From positions 1-64,000 of the forward strand of contig RAZE01000009.1 of the NCBI GenBank assembly GCA_003611955.1: a stretch of 64,000 nucleotides of DNA, in the 5' to 3' direction. Origin of the DNA: a bacterium 1XD8-76 (GTDB taxonomy: Bacteria > Bacillota > Clostridia > Lachnospirales > Lachnospiraceae). Under the pieces are notes generated by a model. It did not search any database, was not told the origin of the DNA, and was given only the letters and a program-made list of their open reading frames with translations. This document shows, piece by piece, positions 62,560-64,000 of the stretch; the stretch's first letter is position 1; each line of letters opens with the position of its first letter. Made by a program: the position numbers and the translations under genes.

Positions 62560-63588
62560 ATGTTTTATATCAGAGCGGACGGCAACGAAAAAATCGGCAT
62601 GGGGCATATAATGCGCTGCCTGACGATAGCAGAAAAACTGCGGGAACAGGGGGAAGAGGTCCTGTTTTTGACGGCGGACGACAGGCCGGTGAAACCGATT
62701 GAGGAGAGGGGATTTACGGCGAAGATCCTGTTTACTTACTATGATAAGATGGAAGTGGAACTTCCGCAGCTCATGCCTCTATTTATGGGGGACGGGCAGG
62801 CGGAGAAGCCGAAAGTTCTGGTGGACAGCTACTTTGTGACTGAATTTTACCTGAAAAATCTGGGGCTTTCCGCGAAAGTGATCTTGATGGATGACGAAAA
62901 AAAGGCGGTTTATCCCTGCGATGGGCTGGTTAATTACAATATTTATGGCAAAACTCTAGGATATGAGAGGGATTACCCCGCCAGGACAAAGCTTTTTCTG
63001 GGGTGCGAGTATGCGCCGCTGCGCGGGGAGTTTAAAAAAGGCGGCTATGAGGTGAGGGAGGAGGCGAAGGACATTCTGCTCACCACCGGCGGCGGGGACA
63101 GCTGCCATATGGCGCTCAGCATGACGAAAAGGATCGTGGGGAAAAAAGATTCGCCGTTTGTCTGGCACATCGTCTGCGGACCCTGTCATCCGGACACGGA
63201 AGAGCTGGAAAGCCTTGCGGTCGGAAACAGAGCGCTGCGCATACATAAAAATGTGCCAGACATGTCAGAACTTATGAGGCGCTGCGATATTGCCGTTTCC
63301 GGGGCGGGGAGTACGCTGTATGAACTTTGCAGCGTCGGCGTGCCGACCGTGGGATTCTATTTTGCGGAGAACCAGCGCAGGAATATGGAAGCTTTTGGGA
63401 AAATGACGCCGGTGATGAACGCCGGAGATTTCTCGGCGGCGCCGGAGAGGGTGCTTGACTTTGTGGAGAGAGAAGTGGAAGTGCTGCGCCGGGAGAGGGG
63501 TCTGCGGGAAAGGATCAGCCTGGCGGTGCGGACGATTGTGGACGGAAAGGGCGCTGAGAGGCTTGCCGGAGAACTTCTTCTGATCTGA
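62560..63588 (+). CDS. pseG: UDP-2,4-diacetamido-6-deoxy-altrose hydrolase, PseG
   Basis: A 342-residue GT28-like (GT-B fold) hydrolase: RADGNEKIGMGHIMRCLTI with the catalytic-loop His, TTGGGDSCHM and GAGSTLYELCSVGVP at the nucleotide site. PseG removes UDP to give the free sugar for PseI. Its place after pseI fits. No PseH acetyltransferase follows in the window. Confidence 0.88.
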   Translation: MFYIRADGNEKIGMGHIMRCLTIAEKLREQGEEVLFLTADDRPVKPIEERGFTAKILFTYYDKMEVELPQLMPLFMGDGQAEKPKVLVDSYFVTEFYLKNLGLSAKVILMDDEKKAVYPCDGLVNYNIYGKTLGYERDYPARTKLFLGCEYAPLRGEFKKGGYEVREEAKDILLTTGGGDSCHMALSMTKRIVGKKDSPFVWHIVCGPCHPDTEELESLAVGNRALRIHKNVPDMSELMRRCDIAVSGAGSTLYELCSVGVPTVGFYFAENQRRNMEAFGKMTPVMNAGDFSAAPERVLDFVEREVEVLRRERGLRERISLAVRTIVDGKGAERLAGELLLI

Positions 63589-63661
63589 GCGGGGCGCGGT
63601 ACTTGCTTCGGTGTAGGATGAAAGAGAAATACGGATAAGCTGTTCTGTAGTGTAAGAAGGA

Positions 63662-64000
63662 ATGGAAGATTTGAGAAAAAAAGAACTCTATCAACAAATA
63701 TGGAGCATCGCCGCGGCCTGTGTGATCTGTGCCTTTCTTCTGTATTTCGGTTATCGGAATGTGGATGCGGGGCTGGAGGATCGGCATTGGGATGTGATAG
63801 CGCTGGGGGACAGCATCATCGGAAAGGAGAGGGAAGGGGAAGCGGTACAAGTCTACTTCGAGGAGTATTCCGGGATGACGATGTTGAACGCGGCTTTCGG
63901 CGGCAACTGCGCCAGTGTCGGGGAAAATGCCGACAGATATTCTTATCATGAGGAGTCGCTGAGTTTGTGTGCGTTGGCGAAAGCTTCCTGTGATCGCGAT
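63662..64000 (+). CDS. membrane-anchored SGNH-hydrolase-like protein, N-terminal part
   Basis: Open to the right edge; 113 residues are visible. ATG 63662 (or TTG 63671) begins a short anchor (about 12-30), followed by DVIALGDSIIGKE, the GDS block I of SGNH esterases/acyltransferases, and AAFGGNCA. It could be another DHHW/AlgX-like acetylation partner. The rest is outside the window. Confidence 0.6.
   Translation, partial: MEDLRKKELYQQIWSIAAACVICAFLLYFGYRNVDAGLEDRHWDVIALGDSIIGKEREGEAVQVYFEEYSGMTMLNAAFGGNCASVGENADRYSYHEESLSLCALAKASCDRD

Noticed and set aside
1..64000. CRISPR arrays, rRNA or tRNA genes, prophage structural genes, intact insertion sequences
   Set aside because: No regularly spaced repeats, tRNA-like TTCGA arms with cloverleaf, rRNA stretches or phage genes were seen by eye; a tRNA or Rfam scan was not possible.

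Overview
The window (64 kb, moderate GC, short intergenic gaps, strong GGAGG-type ribosome sites) looks like a chromosomal piece of a Gram-positive gut-type Bacillota, most likely a Lachnospiraceae relative. This is inferred from the families present (DUF6056, DUF6020, CotH, VTC/DUF4956, MBOAT/DHHW/DUF4358). Nearly everything from 10.2 kb onward is a very large cell-surface glycan locus. An AT-richer accessory island (about 0.8-9.7 kb) sits between it and the end of a UDP-GlcNAc 2-epimerase gene at the left edge.

Island (0.8-9.7 kb): two tiny overlapping ORFs closed by a perfect terminator; a two-gene unit encoding a 941-residue protein with a gluzincin-like HExxH...ExxAD signature and a SIR2-domain protein, which looks like a phage-defence pair; a remnant of an IS1182-type transposase; an XRE regulator; a two-TM coiled-coil protein; and a compact RiPP cluster. 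The RiPP cluster has its own consensus promoter, one protein that fuses a winged-helix/RRE-like domain, a SagB-type azoline dehydrogenase and a YcaO cyclodehydratase, and a 66-residue precursor whose core is only Gly and six Cys (microcin B17-like). It would make a thiazole-rich linear azole peptide. No separate E1-like partner, protease or transporter lies beside it.

Glycan locus (10.2-64 kb): several apparent operons. (a) 10.2-14.5 kb: DUF6056, GT39-like and acyltransferase-3 membrane proteins. (b) A divergent pair at 16.35/16.42 kb starts a minus-strand DUF6044-like gene and a plus-strand run to 27.1 kb containing pseB and six multi-pass GT-C-like proteins; pseC follows on the minus strand. 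(c) 28.5-32.3 kb: VTC-domain, DUF4956 and CotH kinase-like genes. (d) 32.4-39.9 kb: a GT2 polyprenyl-phosphate transferase plus a GDP-heptose pathway (transaldolase, GmhA, HddA, fused HddC-GmhB) with a GalE-like epimerase, Gfo/Idh and SDR enzymes. (e) 39.9-45.5 kb, minus strand: DHHW, MBOAT, DUF4358 lipoprotein and a second CotH protein; a third CotH gene is divergent. (f) 47.4 kb to the right edge: GT52-like transferase, PglK-like ABC flippase, GT-C and GT2 enzymes, three PTPS-related membrane proteins, then pseF, an ATP-grasp, a HAD hydrolase, pseI, pseG and a truncated SGNH-like protein.

Together (b)-(f) could build a lipid-linked surface glycan containing pseudaminic-acid-type and heptose sugars, decorate it with acyl groups, and modify extracellular targets through CotH-type kinases. 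PseH is not seen. No rRNA, tRNA, CRISPR array or intact mobile element was found by eye.
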